Below are positions 20,493-29,178 of a stretch of DNA of 64,000 nt, one piece after another. Under the pieces are notes generated by a model. It was not told where the DNA came from, did not search any database, and was given only the letters and a program-made list of their open reading frames with translations. Location: positions 1-64,000 of the forward strand of contig JABXIQ010000018.1 in the NCBI GenBank assembly GCA_013373015.1, read 5' to 3'. Made by a program: the position numbers and the translations under genes. The stretch is from Kangiellaceae bacterium (lineage in GTDB: Bacteria > Pseudomonadota > Gammaproteobacteria > Enterobacterales > Kangiellaceae). The first letter of the stretch is position 1. Each line of letters begins with the position of its first letter.

Positions 20493-22468
20493 CGCGCGTT
20501 ATAAGCCTAATGATGCTATTGCTTTTTTCTGTCAGCTTAAAGTCGAATGAAAATGCAAAGCATTCGCTAGAAGATGTAGATAATTCGCTTAAATATGATT
20601 TTTTTGCTTTTTGCTATCACGATGTAAATAGTCATACTCTTGGTGACTTGGATAAAGACAGTGGTGCTGTCAATGTTAAACATCTAGCGCAACATTTTCA
20701 GTGGTTGAAAGATAATGGTTATACGGTAGTTAGTCTTGAACAAATTATTAAAGCCAAGCAAGGACAATATAAACTTCCTGAAAAAGCTGTTTATCTAACA
20801 TTTGACGATGGGTATTCAAGTTTTTACACACATATTTATCCTTTGTTGAAAGCTTTTAATTATCCTGCCACTTTCGCACTCGTAACAAGCTGGATCGAAA
20901 GTTCTAAACCCATAGAATATGGAGTGGAGCTAAAATCCAATCAAGATTTTTTAACATGGAAACAAGTTATTGAAATGGAAAGCTCAGGTTTGATAGAGTT
21001 TGCTTCTCATTCTCATGACTTGCACAAAGGGATAGTTGCAAACCCTCAAAATAACAAACAACCAGCAGCCACCTCCTTGCAATACTTACAAGAAAAGTCA
21101 TTGTATGAAAGTGAAAAAGACTATATTGCTAGAATTAAATCAGATTTGGAAACTAGCTTTCAATTACTCAAGAAGCATTTGAAGAAGCCACCAAGAGCTT
21201 TGGTTTGGCCTTATGGGAGTTATTCAGAGCAGGCTTGGAATGTAGCTAAATCAGTAGGCTTTAGTCAGTCAGTAATTTTGCAAGAAGGTAAGAACTATTT
21301 ACACAAATCTGAGCATATATCCAGAGCTTTAATTATTGATAATCCTGAGGTGTCTGGGTTTTCTTCGTACTTGTTACCTTCCAGTTACAAGTTTCCGAAA
21401 AGAGTTGTTCATGTAGATCTGGATTATGTTTATGACCCTAATGCTACGCAACAAGAAAAAAATATCTCTCAACTTATAGAACGAATTCATCAGTTAAAGG
21501 TTTCCACGGTCTACTTGCAGGCTTTTGCCGATGATGATGGGGACGGCAACGCCTCCGCATTGTATTTTCCCAACCGTAATCTACCAATGAAAGCCGATTT
21601 ATTTAATCGTGTTTCATGGCAATTAAAAACAAGGGGTAATGTTGAGGTTTATGCATGGATGCCTGTCAGTGCCTTTGATTTTGGAGAAGATTTTTACCAG
21701 AAACATGGTGTTAAAGAGCTACATAACAGGAAGGTTTCTCCAGCAAAAAACAACTACAAGCGATTATCAATATTTGATGATACTGTTAGAGGGCTAATTA
21801 AAGAAATATACAGCGATTTAGCAAAAAGTTCTTATTTTTCTGGTCTGCTTTTCCATGATGATGCTTTTTTAACTGACAAAGAAGATTTAAGTCCCGATGC
21901 TTTAACTTATTACTCATCGTATGGTCTCAATATTGAACCGAATCTTGGTTTGAGCGAGCAAGAACTTCAATTATGGAGTGAACTTAAAACAAAAGCTTTG
22001 ACAGATTTTACCCTTGAGTTAGCTGAAATGGTTCGCTTTTATAATCCAGAGATCAAAACAGCGAGAAACCTTTATGCTCGTCCAATTTTGCAACAAGAAA
22101 GTATTCATTGGTTTGCCCAAAGTTTAGAAAATTTTTCTAGTAATTATGATTACGTTGCAATAATGGCAATGCCTTATATGGAGCAAGCTGATAACCCGCG
22201 TCAATGGTTTAAAAGATTGCTTGACGTGTTAGATCGCTATCCTGAATATCAAAAAAAGTTCTTATTAGAACTGCAAGCAAAAGACTGGCGGACACAGAAA
22301 TACATTGATGAGCATACACTGATTGAACAGATGAAGCTTTTACAAAATCGAGGTTATGTGAACTACGGTTATTATCCTGATGATTTTACCAATAACAGAC
22401 CCGCTTTAGATTTGATATATCCATTAATGTCGCTTAATGCTTTTCCCGAGGATATAAATAATGAGTGA
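20489..22468 (+). CDS. pgaB: PgaB, PNAG N-deacetylase with C-terminal glycoside hydrolase-like domain
   Basis: PgaB partially deacetylates PNAG in the periplasm so it can leave through PgaA. The N-terminal polysaccharide deacetylase domain (about 38-290) shows FCYHDVN, LTFDDGYSSFY (metal-binding D106/D107) and FASHSHDLHKG (H174, H179), then WPYGSYSEQ. The C-terminal domain (about 310-640, from KRVVHVDLDYVYDP through GLLFHDDAFL) is the PgaB-specific TIM barrel with PNAG hydrolase activity. E. coli PgaB is a lipoprotein, but this one starts MTRVISLMMLLLFSVSLKSNE with no cysteine, so it should be a soluble or signal-anchored periplasmic protein. It overlaps pgaA by 4 and pgaC by 8 bases. Confidence 0.93.
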   Translation: MTRVISLMMLLLFSVSLKSNENAKHSLEDVDNSLKYDFFAFCYHDVNSHTLGDLDKDSGAVNVKHLAQHFQWLKDNGYTVVSLEQIIKAKQGQYKLPEKAVYLTFDDGYSSFYTHIYPLLKAFNYPATFALVTSWIESSKPIEYGVELKSNQDFLTWKQVIEMESSGLIEFASHSHDLHKGIVANPQNNKQPAATSLQYLQEKSLYESEKDYIARIKSDLETSFQLLKKHLKKPPRALVWPYGSYSEQAWNVAKSVGFSQSVILQEGKNYLHKSEHISRALIIDNPEVSGFSSYLLPSSYKFPKRVVHVDLDYVYDPNATQQEKNISQLIERIHQLKVSTVYLQAFADDDGDGNASALYFPNRNLPMKADLFNRVSWQLKTRGNVEVYAWMPVSAFDFGEDFYQKHGVKELHNRKVSPAKNNYKRLSIFDDTVRGLIKEIYSDLAKSSYFSGLLFHDDAFLTDKEDLSPDALTYYSSYGLNIEPNLGLSEQELQLWSELKTKALTDFTLELAEMVRFYNPEIKTARNLYARPILQQESIHWFAQSLENFSSNYDYVAIMAMPYMEQADNPRQWFKRLLDVLDRYPEYQKKFLLELQAKDWRTQKYIDEHTLIEQMKLLQNRGYVNYGYYPDDFTNNRPALDLIYPLMSLNAFPEDINNE

Positions 22469-23714
22469 AATAATGTATTACATTACATCATTCGCTTATT
22501 ACTATCCATTATTTATGGCCTATGTATGGATGATTGGCGGTGTTTATTATCGTTTTCACTGGGAGCATGTTGGTGGTAAATCTTATCTTGAACCTCCTGA
22601 GTTAGATGAATATCCAGGGGTTAGTATTTTATTACCGTGTTTTAATGAAGGTGATTTAGCCGAAGAAACCATTGGACGTTTGTTTGAGCAAACATATCCA
22701 AATTTTGAAGTGATAGCTGTTAATGATGGCAGCAGTGATAACACTAAAGAAGTACTGGATGTGCTAAATGATAAGTATCCAAATTTAAGAGTTATTCATT
22801 TAGCAGAAAATCAAGGTAAAGCCATGGCTATGAATATGGCTGCGCTAATGTCTAAAAACGAATATCTAGTAGGAATTGATGGGGATGCAGTATTAGAAAA
22901 AAATGCTGTTCATTGGTTGATCAGTCATTTTGTTAACGGTGGTCATCGTGTTGGAGCTGTGACAGGCAATCCTAGAGTTAGAAATAGAACGACATTGCTG
23001 GGGAAAATACAAGTTGGGGAGTTCTCCTCAATTATTGGTTTGATTAAGCGAGCACAACGAATTTATGGTCGGGTATTTACAGTTTCTGGCGTGGTTTCGG
23101 CTTTTAGAAAAACTGCAATGCACAGAGTTGGTTATTGGACGACTGACATGATCACCGAAGATATTGATGTTAGTTGGCGCTTGCAGCTTGATCATTGGGA
23201 TGTTCGCTATGAACCTAACGCTTTGTGCTGGATATTGATGCCCGAAACATTTAAGGGTTTGTGGAAGCAACGTCTACGTTGGGCTCAAGGCGGCATGGAA
23301 GTTTTCAAAAGATATTTTAAGCAATTGCTAAGTTGGCGCAAAAGAAGAATGTGGTTAGTTGCGTTTGAATATATTGTGAGTGTGCTTTGGAGCTATGTCG
23401 CTGCGCTTATGATTTTTCTTTGGCTGCTTGGGAAGTTTTTCACTATGACCGAGCCATTGTATATAGCAACAATATTGCCCGGTTGGAACGGTGTGGTGCT
23501 TGGTATTACTTGCTTACTTCAATTTGCTGTCAGCATTATGATCGATTCTAAATACGATATAGGACTTGGAAAAGTTTATTATTGGATGATCTGGTATCCG
23601 ATTGCTTATTGGTTATTAAATGTTGCAACTGTAATTGTCGGTGTTCCTAAAGCATTATTACGGACCGAAGGTGTTAGAGCAACTTGGCAAAGTCCCGATA
23701 GAGGCTTGAGTTAA
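22461..23714 (+). CDS. pgaC: PgaC, PNAG synthase (GT2 glycosyltransferase)
   Basis: PgaC polymerises UDP-GlcNAc into PNAG and pushes it across the inner membrane together with PgaD. The 417 residues match the family (E. coli 441). Membrane segments are at about 7-28 and three or four near the C-terminus (about 298-400). The cytoplasmic GT2 domain shows ILLPCFNEGD, VNDGSSDNT (88-95), the DxD site GIDGDAV (D140/D142), TEDIDVSW (232-239) and QRLRWAQGG (270-278). All synthase signature residues are present. It overlaps pgaB by 8 bases and shares a TAATG junction with pgaD, so expression is strongly coupled. Confidence 0.96.
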   Translation: MSEIMYYITSFAYYYPLFMAYVWMIGGVYYRFHWEHVGGKSYLEPPELDEYPGVSILLPCFNEGDLAEETIGRLFEQTYPNFEVIAVNDGSSDNTKEVLDVLNDKYPNLRVIHLAENQGKAMAMNMAALMSKNEYLVGIDGDAVLEKNAVHWLISHFVNGGHRVGAVTGNPRVRNRTTLLGKIQVGEFSSIIGLIKRAQRIYGRVFTVSGVVSAFRKTAMHRVGYWTTDMITEDIDVSWRLQLDHWDVRYEPNALCWILMPETFKGLWKQRLRWAQGGMEVFKRYFKQLLSWRKRRMWLVAFEYIVSVLWSYVAALMIFLWLLGKFFTMTEPLYIATILPGWNGVVLGITCLLQFAVSIMIDSKYDIGLGKVYYWMIWYPIAYWLLNVATVIVGVPKALLRTEGVRATWQSPDRGLS

Positions 23715-24166
23715 TGTCCGATATTCGCGATTTTATTATAGATAAACCTGAATCACTTAAAGCTCATCATAAGGTGACAGCGGTAAGCATGAGTGTGATT
23801 TTTTGGTTTGTGACTTTTTATCTTTGGCAACCATTGATTAGTCTTATTGCTTGGCTGATGGGATTTAATTTGTTTCATTACCATATGATCACATTAGAGG
23901 GATTCAAGGGTTTTTATGAATTGCTATTGTATTATGTACTGATTATTTTTGTGTTAGGTTTTTTGTTTTTGCTATGGGCCAAAGTCAACCAGTGGCGCTT
24001 TAGAGGAAAGGATAAGCGCAAAGTGTCTCCTCCAGTGAGTCAAGCCGATGTGGCAAACTACTTTAAAGTCCCTGCCCAATCATATCAACAGTGGCTATCA
24101 GAAAAGAAAATTACCTTATTAGTACAACAGGATTCAAATCGTGACATTCGGGTAGAATCTATTTAG
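23714..24166 (+). CDS. pgaD: PgaD, PNAG synthase accessory subunit
   Basis: A short inner-membrane protein of 150 residues (E. coli 137) with two membrane segments (about 25-50 and 72-96) and a basic C-terminal cytoplasmic tail (RFRGKDKRKVSPPVSQADVANYF). In E. coli PgaC and PgaD together bind cyclic di-GMP, which activates polymerisation, so the operon is expected to respond to cyclases such as the one at 8405-10567. Identification rests mainly on operon position and topology. Its stop codon overlaps the stop of the convergent peroxiredoxin gene by 4 bp, leaving no room for a terminator between them. Confidence 0.85.
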   Translation: MSDIRDFIIDKPESLKAHHKVTAVSMSVIFWFVTFYLWQPLISLIAWLMGFNLFHYHMITLEGFKGFYELLLYYVLIIFVLGFLFLLWAKVNQWRFRGKDKRKVSPPVSQADVANYFKVPAQSYQQWLSEKKITLLVQQDSNRDIRVESI

Positions 24167-24708
24167 TTAGGTTTTTGTATTTGTTGTAATGTAGCAATAA
24201 CTTCTTTCATATGTGTTTCAGGCTTTACCTCTTCAAAGTGATGCACAATATTACCTTGCGGATCTATAATAAAAGTTTGACGTTTGGCGTATTTCAAAGG
24301 GCCAAAACCACCTAAAACATCATAAGCCTTGCTAGTTTCTTCGTTAATATCCGCTAGCAGAGGGAAAGGCAATTGATGAGTCGTGGCAAATTCTTGATGT
24401 GATTCAACATCATCAAGCGACACTCCGACCACTTGGGCATTCATTTGAATGATTTCTTGATAGCCATCGCGGAAATTTTTTGCTTCGGTTGTACAGCCAG
24501 GAGTGTCGTCTTTTGGATAAAAATATAAGATCAGCCATTGCCCCTGATATTTCTCTAAGCTATGCCATTGTTCATTTTGATCCTGTAGCTTAAAATCTGG
24601 GGCTAATGCACCAATCCAAGACGAGTTGATCCAAGAACTATTTGCGTAAGCAAAGTCTACTTGGAATATAAGTATAAGGAATGCAAAGACTTTTTGTAAT
24701 TTAGACAT
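24163..24708 (-). CDS. Exported Bcp/AhpC-type peroxiredoxin
   Basis: The protein has 181 residues. The N-terminus MSKLQKVFAFLILIFQVDFAYAN looks like a cleavable signal peptide, unusual for Bcp, which is normally cytoplasmic. The thioredoxin-like domain (about 33-178) starts GALAPDFKLQDQ and has the peroxidatic cysteine in DDTPGCTTEAKNF. The resolving cysteine five residues later in E. coli Bcp is missing (N there) and no other cysteine follows, so this would be a 1-Cys enzyme needing an external thiol partner. It probably removes hydroperoxides in the periplasm. It is a monocistronic gene transcribed against pgaD. Confidence 0.85.
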   Translation of the reverse strand: MSKLQKVFAFLILIFQVDFAYANSSWINSSWIGALAPDFKLQDQNEQWHSLEKYQGQWLILYFYPKDDTPGCTTEAKNFRDGYQEIIQMNAQVVGVSLDDVESHQEFATTHQLPFPLLADINEETSKAYDVLGGFGPLKYAKRQTFIIDPQGNIVHHFEEVKPETHMKEVIATLQQIQKPN

Positions 24709-24775
24709 GGTTCTTCCTCACTATAGAAGCTATAATTTTTATCAAACAATATAATAAGCTTCAGGTCAATTCTTC

Positions 24776-25303
24776 GTGAACAATACAACACAAACTACTA
24801 GCGTACCAGTTATTGAGACAGAGCGGCTCATATTGCGTCAATTCAAACTAGATGACTTTGAAATTTATGCACAAATGATGGCTGATCCAGATATTGTTCG
24901 TTATTTGTCTGGAGGCGAACCAATGACTCGACACCAAGCCTGGCGCAGTTTAGCCACAATGGCTGGGCATTGGGTATTGCATGGGCATGGTCAATGGGCG
25001 CTTGAAGAAAAGGATACTGGCAGTTTTGTCGGAAGAGCAGGATTGTTTAATCCTGAGGGTTGGCCAGATCTAGAAGCTGGCTGGGTATTAAGCAAAGGAG
25101 CTCAAGGCAAAGGTTATGCAACTGAAGCGGGTAAAGCAGCAATAGAGTTTGCTTTTGAGCATTTAAAAGCAAACAAAGTCATTAGCCTTATTCAACCCGA
25201 TAATACACCCTCAATTAAGGTTGCAGAACGGATTGGCGAAACTTATGAAAGTGAGATTGAGTTGTTTGGTAAGCACGCATTGGTGTATTCGATTTATAAA
25301 TGA
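24776..25303 (+). CDS. GNAT-family N-acetyltransferase (RimJ/RimL-like)
   Basis: The protein has 175 residues and the RimJ/RimL-type GNAT fold: it opens IETERLILRQFKLDDFEIYAQMMADPDIVRYL, has the central EAGWVLSKGAQGKGYATEAGKAAIEFAF segment with the acetyl-CoA pyrophosphate loop (QGKGYA), and ends with KVISLIQPDNTPSIKVAERIG. It is expected to acetylate an amino group on a protein or small molecule; the target is not predictable. The only start that keeps the fold is GTG 24776, with a weak AGG 11 bases upstream. It is divergent from the peroxiredoxin gene across 67 bp. Confidence 0.85.
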   Translation: MNNTTQTTSVPVIETERLILRQFKLDDFEIYAQMMADPDIVRYLSGGEPMTRHQAWRSLATMAGHWVLHGHGQWALEEKDTGSFVGRAGLFNPEGWPDLEAGWVLSKGAQGKGYATEAGKAAIEFAFEHLKANKVISLIQPDNTPSIKVAERIGETYESEIELFGKHALVYSIYK

Positions 25304-25348
25304 TAGTAAAGTATTATAATTAAAGGGATTAATTTCAACAGGTTATCT

Positions 25349-26488
25349 ATGAAACAACTAGTTTTATCTTTTATTTTATTGTTACCCTCAAGCAATATCA
25401 TCTTTGCTAATGACTTTAATGAAGAGTGCAAAGCAACAATAAAAACTTTGAAAGAGAAGTCTTACGAAGGTAACGATCAAGCAACACTAAGACTGGCTTC
25501 TCTTTTATCTATAGGGATTACAGATTGTGTAGAGGTAAATGAAAAAGATGCTCTAAGCATGATACAACCGCTTGTTGAGAAAAAGATACCAAGTGCATAC
25601 GGTATTATGGGGCAAATATACATGACACAAGGTGGTGAGTATGATTTAGATTTGGCAAGAAAAGCTTATCAAAAAGGCAAAGTGCTAAATGATGAACAAT
25701 CATACTGGGGGTATGCAAAACTACTTTCTGACAGTGCAACATCAGCTGAAGAGATGAATTTGGCTATAAAAGCATATGAAGAAATTGAGACCAAAAGCTT
25801 AAGCAAAAAAAGTAAATATATTCAATCGCTTAATAAGCGTTTAGCAGTTCGAAATGGAATTGATTCAAAGGACTTAATGGCAGCTATAGCATGGTTTGAT
25901 AAAGCCGAAGCACTAGGTGAGCAAAAACATACTTATTATCGTGCACAAAAATACGCTGACCACAATCGCTATGAATTAGCTATAGACAACTATAAAGTAT
26001 TCATTGGTAGTGATATTGCAAGAAGATTAGATAATTATTTTAATCAAAACAAGATAGCTTTAAAGCGTGGCTTAAATAAAAATATCAGTGAAAAGCTCGA
26101 GCAATATAAAATATTCCCTCAACAAGCGACGTATCATTTTGAATTGGCAAGAGCTTACTATTTTGAATATGGCGATTATAAAAAAGATACCGAAAAAGCT
26201 ATCGCACACTATAAGTTGGCGTCTGATTTAGGCTCCGCCGAGGCACACTTAGAGCTGGGGTTAATCTTTTTTGTTCTCGAAAAACCAGAACAGGGTTTAG
26301 TTTACCTGCAACGTGCTTCAGAAAAAGAGCATTCATTGGCAAACTTTAAGCTCTTTCAGTACTACTCTGACAGTAATAGCCCAGCACGTAACTTCAATAA
26401 GGCATTGAAATACTTAGCTTTAATTGCGGAGAAAGAATATAAACTGTCAAGTAGAAGCTTATTTATAGGTTCATTACCCAATAAATAA
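25349..26488 (+). CDS. Secreted Sel1/TPR-repeat protein
   Basis: The 379-residue protein has a clear signal peptide (MKQLVLSFILLLPSSNIIFAN) and then Sel1/TPR-like helical repeats: for example GNDQATLRLASLLSIG (about 40-55), PSAYGIMGQIYMTQGGEYDLDLARKAYQKG (about 85-115), ATYHFELARAYYFEYGDYKKDTEKAIAHYKLASDLGSAEAHLELGLIFF (about 255-310). Such periplasmic solenoids scaffold protein complexes; AlgK-type members assist exopolysaccharide export. A link to the nearby pga operon is possible but unsupported. The specific family is not recognised. It converges on the serine hydrolase gene with a 10-bp gap. Confidence 0.7.
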   Translation: MKQLVLSFILLLPSSNIIFANDFNEECKATIKTLKEKSYEGNDQATLRLASLLSIGITDCVEVNEKDALSMIQPLVEKKIPSAYGIMGQIYMTQGGEYDLDLARKAYQKGKVLNDEQSYWGYAKLLSDSATSAEEMNLAIKAYEEIETKSLSKKSKYIQSLNKRLAVRNGIDSKDLMAAIAWFDKAEALGEQKHTYYRAQKYADHNRYELAIDNYKVFIGSDIARRLDNYFNQNKIALKRGLNKNISEKLEQYKIFPQQATYHFELARAYYFEYGDYKKDTEKAIAHYKLASDLGSAEAHLELGLIFFVLEKPEQGLVYLQRASEKEHSLANFKLFQYYSDSNSPARNFNKALKYLALIAEKEYKLSSRSLFIGSLPNK

Positions 26489-26498
26489 AAAATCAGCT

Positions 26499-27536
26499 TT
26501 AATTTCTAAGTACTCTTAATATGTTTTCATAAGTTTGCGTGGCAATTGCTTCACTATTGTTTCCAGTGGTATTAACGAATTGCACAACGGTTTTGCCAAT
26601 ATCAGAATGATAGTTAGCTATACTTTGATAGCCAGGAACCCAGCCCGAATGATTATAGAAATAGACGTATTGAGCTTTTTCAGAAGCAGATAATAAGTCT
26701 CCAGCATTGAGTTGATGGACAAATCGCGCGGTATCTTCAACCGTTGCAATCATTGAACCGCCTGGAATGACATAGTCCTGTGTTGCTCTATCCACATTAT
26801 TCCAGTAGCCATGAGCTAATCGAGATTGATCGATTGTCGATAATAGCGAGTAGGTATCGGCTAAACCTAATGTGGCCACAATATTGGCTTGAATATAATC
26901 ATGATGTGAATAGCCAAGCGCTTTATCCAAAATTTTTCCAATTAACAAATAGTTGGTATTGGAGTATTCATAGCGAGCGTTTGGACTGAAATCCGCTGGT
27001 AAATCTAGTGCATAGGCTAAGACGGTATCAATATTGGTATGGCTGAGCTCCCATGAAAAGCCTTGTTGACTATCGAAGTCAGGAATACCGCTACGGTGCT
27101 GAACCATTTGTCGTAAACTGATGCTATCTGCATTAGCAATTCGATTGCTGTATTCAGGTAACCAAAAAGCTAATGTGTCATCAAGTGATAGTGTTCCTTG
27201 GGCGGCAAGTTTTGCTGTCGCAGCTGCTATATATAACTTGCTAATACTAGCGATTTTGAACAACGAATTTACTTGCGCAGGCTCTTGCGGTTGACGAGTT
27301 TGTTGACCCGATACATGAGCTTGACCAGTCCCATCTTGATTGACAACATACACCCAAACAGCATCAACTCCTCGAGAAGTTGCTTGATCAATGGCTTGTT
27401 GAATTGTCGTTGGTGCATTGCTGGTAGGCGGGTTTGAGTTTTGCTCGCTGCTATCAGATCCGCCACCACATGCCGTAATAAGTAATGTGCTAGTGATTAA
27501 TAGCTGCTTAAAAAAAGACTTCAAATGAGTATCCAA
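26499..27536 (-). CDS. Serine hydrolase lipoprotein (beta-lactamase/PBP class C fold)
   Basis: The protein has 345 residues. The N-terminus has a lipobox (LLITSTLLITACGGGSDSS, Cys 23) followed by a Ser/Asn/Pro linker, so it is anchored in the envelope. The catalytic domain has the SxxK motif SISK in FKIASISKLYIAA (nucleophile serine near residue 95), the YxN motif in YEYSNTNYLLIGK (about 190) and a late SDIGKT segment where the KTG-like motif is expected. Members include D-alanyl-D-alanine carboxypeptidases, esterases and D-aminopeptidases; the substrate is unknown. It is followed at 27603 by yceF on the same strand, with 66 bp between. Confidence 0.85.
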   Translation of the reverse strand: MDTHLKSFFKQLLITSTLLITACGGGSDSSEQNSNPPTSNAPTTIQQAIDQATSRGVDAVWVYVVNQDGTGQAHVSGQQTRQPQEPAQVNSLFKIASISKLYIAAATAKLAAQGTLSLDDTLAFWLPEYSNRIANADSISLRQMVQHRSGIPDFDSQQGFSWELSHTNIDTVLAYALDLPADFSPNARYEYSNTNYLLIGKILDKALGYSHHDYIQANIVATLGLADTYSLLSTIDQSRLAHGYWNNVDRATQDYVIPGGSMIATVEDTARFVHQLNAGDLLSASEKAQYVYFYNHSGWVPGYQSIANYHSDIGKTVVQFVNTTGNNSEAIATQTYENILRVLRN

Positions 27537-27602
27537 ACGATCATCTATTGTGTTTCTTTAGCTTATAGTCATGACTGCATAATTTCTATCAAAAAATTGC
27601 TA

Positions 27603-28202
27603 TTAAATGATTGTGATTCCTAGTCTTCGCAGACTTTTCGCAACGCTTATCAATGGCAAACCAATCAAAGCCGTTGGATCTTTCGATTCAATGGCTTCAA
27701 ATAAAGCAATGCCTAAGCCTTCGCATTTGAATGAGCCTGCGCAATCAAGCGGTTGTTCGCGTTCGATATAACGTTCTATTTCTGATACATACAGTTCCCT
27801 AAATTGTACCTTAGTTGTAACCACTGTAATTTCTGAGGGTTCCAAAGGCTGTTGAGAGCTGTCAATGATGCACAGCGAAGTATAAAAGTAGACCGATTTG
27901 CCAGAGCAGGCGGTTAATTGTTCGATAGCTTTGTCTTTTGAACCGGGTTTGCCGAGAATTTGCCCATCGAGCACACAAATTTGATCGGAACCTATAACTA
28001 TTGCTTTAGGCTGATTGATGGCTACTGCTAGGGCTTTGCTTTCTGCTAATCGAGCAACGTGTTCAATCGGCTCTTCATCAGGAAATGGTGTTTCATCAAC
28101 ATCGGGTGAAATAGCATCAAAGTTGCTTATAATGCGACTTAGCAATTCTTTCCGATAGACGGAGGAGGAGGCTAAAATGATGCGTGGTGTATCGGTTGTC
28201 AT
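27603..28202 (-). CDS. yceF: Maf-like nucleotide pyrophosphatase YceF (7-methyl-GTP pyrophosphatase)
   Basis: The 199-residue Maf protein has the motifs ILASSSVYRKELLSRI (N-terminal S-x-R), PDVDETPF, ARLAESKALAV, VIGSDQICVLDGQILGKPG and GSFKCEGLGIALFEAIESKDPTALIGLPL. Maf proteins hydrolyse modified nucleoside triphosphates; the YceF subgroup prefers 7-methyl-GTP. Assignment to YceF rather than YhdE rests on position: in gammaproteobacteria yceF lies next to, and divergent from, yceD-rpmF-plsX, exactly as here. The start is ATG 28202, followed by TTDTPRI. Confidence 0.92.
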   Translation of the reverse strand: MTTDTPRIILASSSVYRKELLSRIISNFDAISPDVDETPFPDEEPIEHVARLAESKALAVAINQPKAIVIGSDQICVLDGQILGKPGSKDKAIEQLTACSGKSVYFYTSLCIIDSSQQPLEPSEITVVTTKVQFRELYVSEIERYIEREQPLDCAGSFKCEGLGIALFEAIESKDPTALIGLPLISVAKSLRRLGITII

Positions 28203-28328
28203 GAGTAAAATAATCGCTTAAATCAGCAGGTTAGCTTTGATTATAACGTCAATTTATGGATCTTTTACCTGATTTAGGTCTTTCGGGTGTAAAAATAGCT
28301 AAAAAAGCCATAAAAATAGCGGGTTTGC

Positions 28329-28358
28329 TTTGACTAGACCACAAGATATATGTATTAT
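28329..28358 (+). promoter_or_regulatory. Candidate sigma-70 promoter of yceD-rpmF
   Basis: TTGACT (28329-28334), 18 bp, TATTAT (28353-28358). Transcription would begin near 28365, only about three bases before the preferred yceD ATG at 28368, so that gene would have almost no leader. This also argues against an in-frame ATG at 28350, which lies upstream of the start site. Confidence 0.45.
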
Positions 28359-28367
28359 TGCGCGCCT

Positions 28368-28892
28368 ATGTCAAGTAGCAGGTTCCCGGCGTGGCTCGAT
28401 CCCAATAAATTTGCGGATCAGCAAAAGGTAATAGACGCCACCTTGAGCATTGATTATTTTGAGCGTTTGCGTGAACAGTTGCATTCTTCAAAAGGTGAAA
28501 TTCACTGTAAAATCAATGGCGAAAGGGATGAAAACAGTCGAAAAACTTCACTCCATGTGGCAATCACCGGTGAAGTCGAGATGATTTGTCAGGGCTGTAA
28601 TGAACCTTTTATGCAGAAACTTGAACGACAAGCGACTCTGTACCCAGTGTATTCTGAGGAGCAGATGAAAAATGTGGCTGACGATGGTGAGCCCGTGCTA
28701 GTCGAAGATGAAGGCTTAGATATTAAGTCTGCGGTTGAAGACGAAATTATGTTATCGCTTCCTTTAATACCATTAATGGAAGCGTGTGAAGAGCTGGATA
28801 CTTACGAAGTTGGCGATTTGCCTGAAGTATCAGAGCAAGAAGCAGAGCAGGATAATCCTTTCGCTGCGCTAAAAAATTTGAAGTTGGATTAG
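28368..28892 (+). CDS. yceD: YceD (DUF177) 23S rRNA accumulation protein
   Basis: YceD/DUF177 proteins are linked to 23S rRNA and ribosome assembly, and are nearly always encoded before rpmF. The start MSSSRFPAWLDP lines up residue for residue with E. coli MQKVKLPLTLDP, so ATG 28368 is preferred over the in-frame ATG 28350. Conserved features are the paired cysteines in ICQGCNEPF, the acidic stretch VEDEGLDIKSAVEDEIMLSLPLIPL and the terminal NPFAALKNLKLD. Length from this start is 174 residues (E. coli 173). rpmF follows after 62 bp. Confidence 0.88.
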   Translation: MSSSRFPAWLDPNKFADQQKVIDATLSIDYFERLREQLHSSKGEIHCKINGERDENSRKTSLHVAITGEVEMICQGCNEPFMQKLERQATLYPVYSEEQMKNVADDGEPVLVEDEGLDIKSAVEDEIMLSLPLIPLMEACEELDTYEVGDLPEVSEQEAEQDNPFAALKNLKLD

Positions 28893-28954
28893 TCTTTTAT
28901 TTAAGAAAATCCAATTGAACGGTTTTAAGAATTAAGATTTATCAGGAGACTGAG

Positions 28955-29119
28955 ATGGCTGTACAAAAAAGTAAAGTGACACGTTCAAGACGCGGTCAAC
29001 GTCGTTCACACGATTCATTAACTGCACCAACTTTAGCTGTAGAAAGCGAAACGGGTGAAGTTCATCGTCGTCACCATGTGACAAAAGACGGTTTTTACAA
29101 AGGTCGTAAAGTAGTTTAA
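28955..29119 (+). CDS. rpmF: 50S ribosomal protein bL32
   Basis: A 54-residue protein beginning [20 protein letters not shown] and ending [10 protein letters not shown], the canonical non-zinc bL32 of gammaproteobacteria (E. coli 57 residues). It is very basic at the N-terminus, with the conserved [14 protein letters not shown] block. The ribosome site AGGAGA (28944-28949) lies five bases before the ATG, the strongest in this region, as expected for a ribosomal protein. It is followed by plsX after 59 bp, the conserved link between ribosome and lipid synthesis genes. Confidence 0.97.
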   Translation: MAVQKSKVTRSRRGQRRSHDSLTAPTLAVESETGEVHRRHHVTKDGFYKGRKVV

Positions 29120-29178
29120 TTATTAAACTAAAATAATAAGATTGGTATCTAAGATACTGATTTATTATACTAGGCTGT

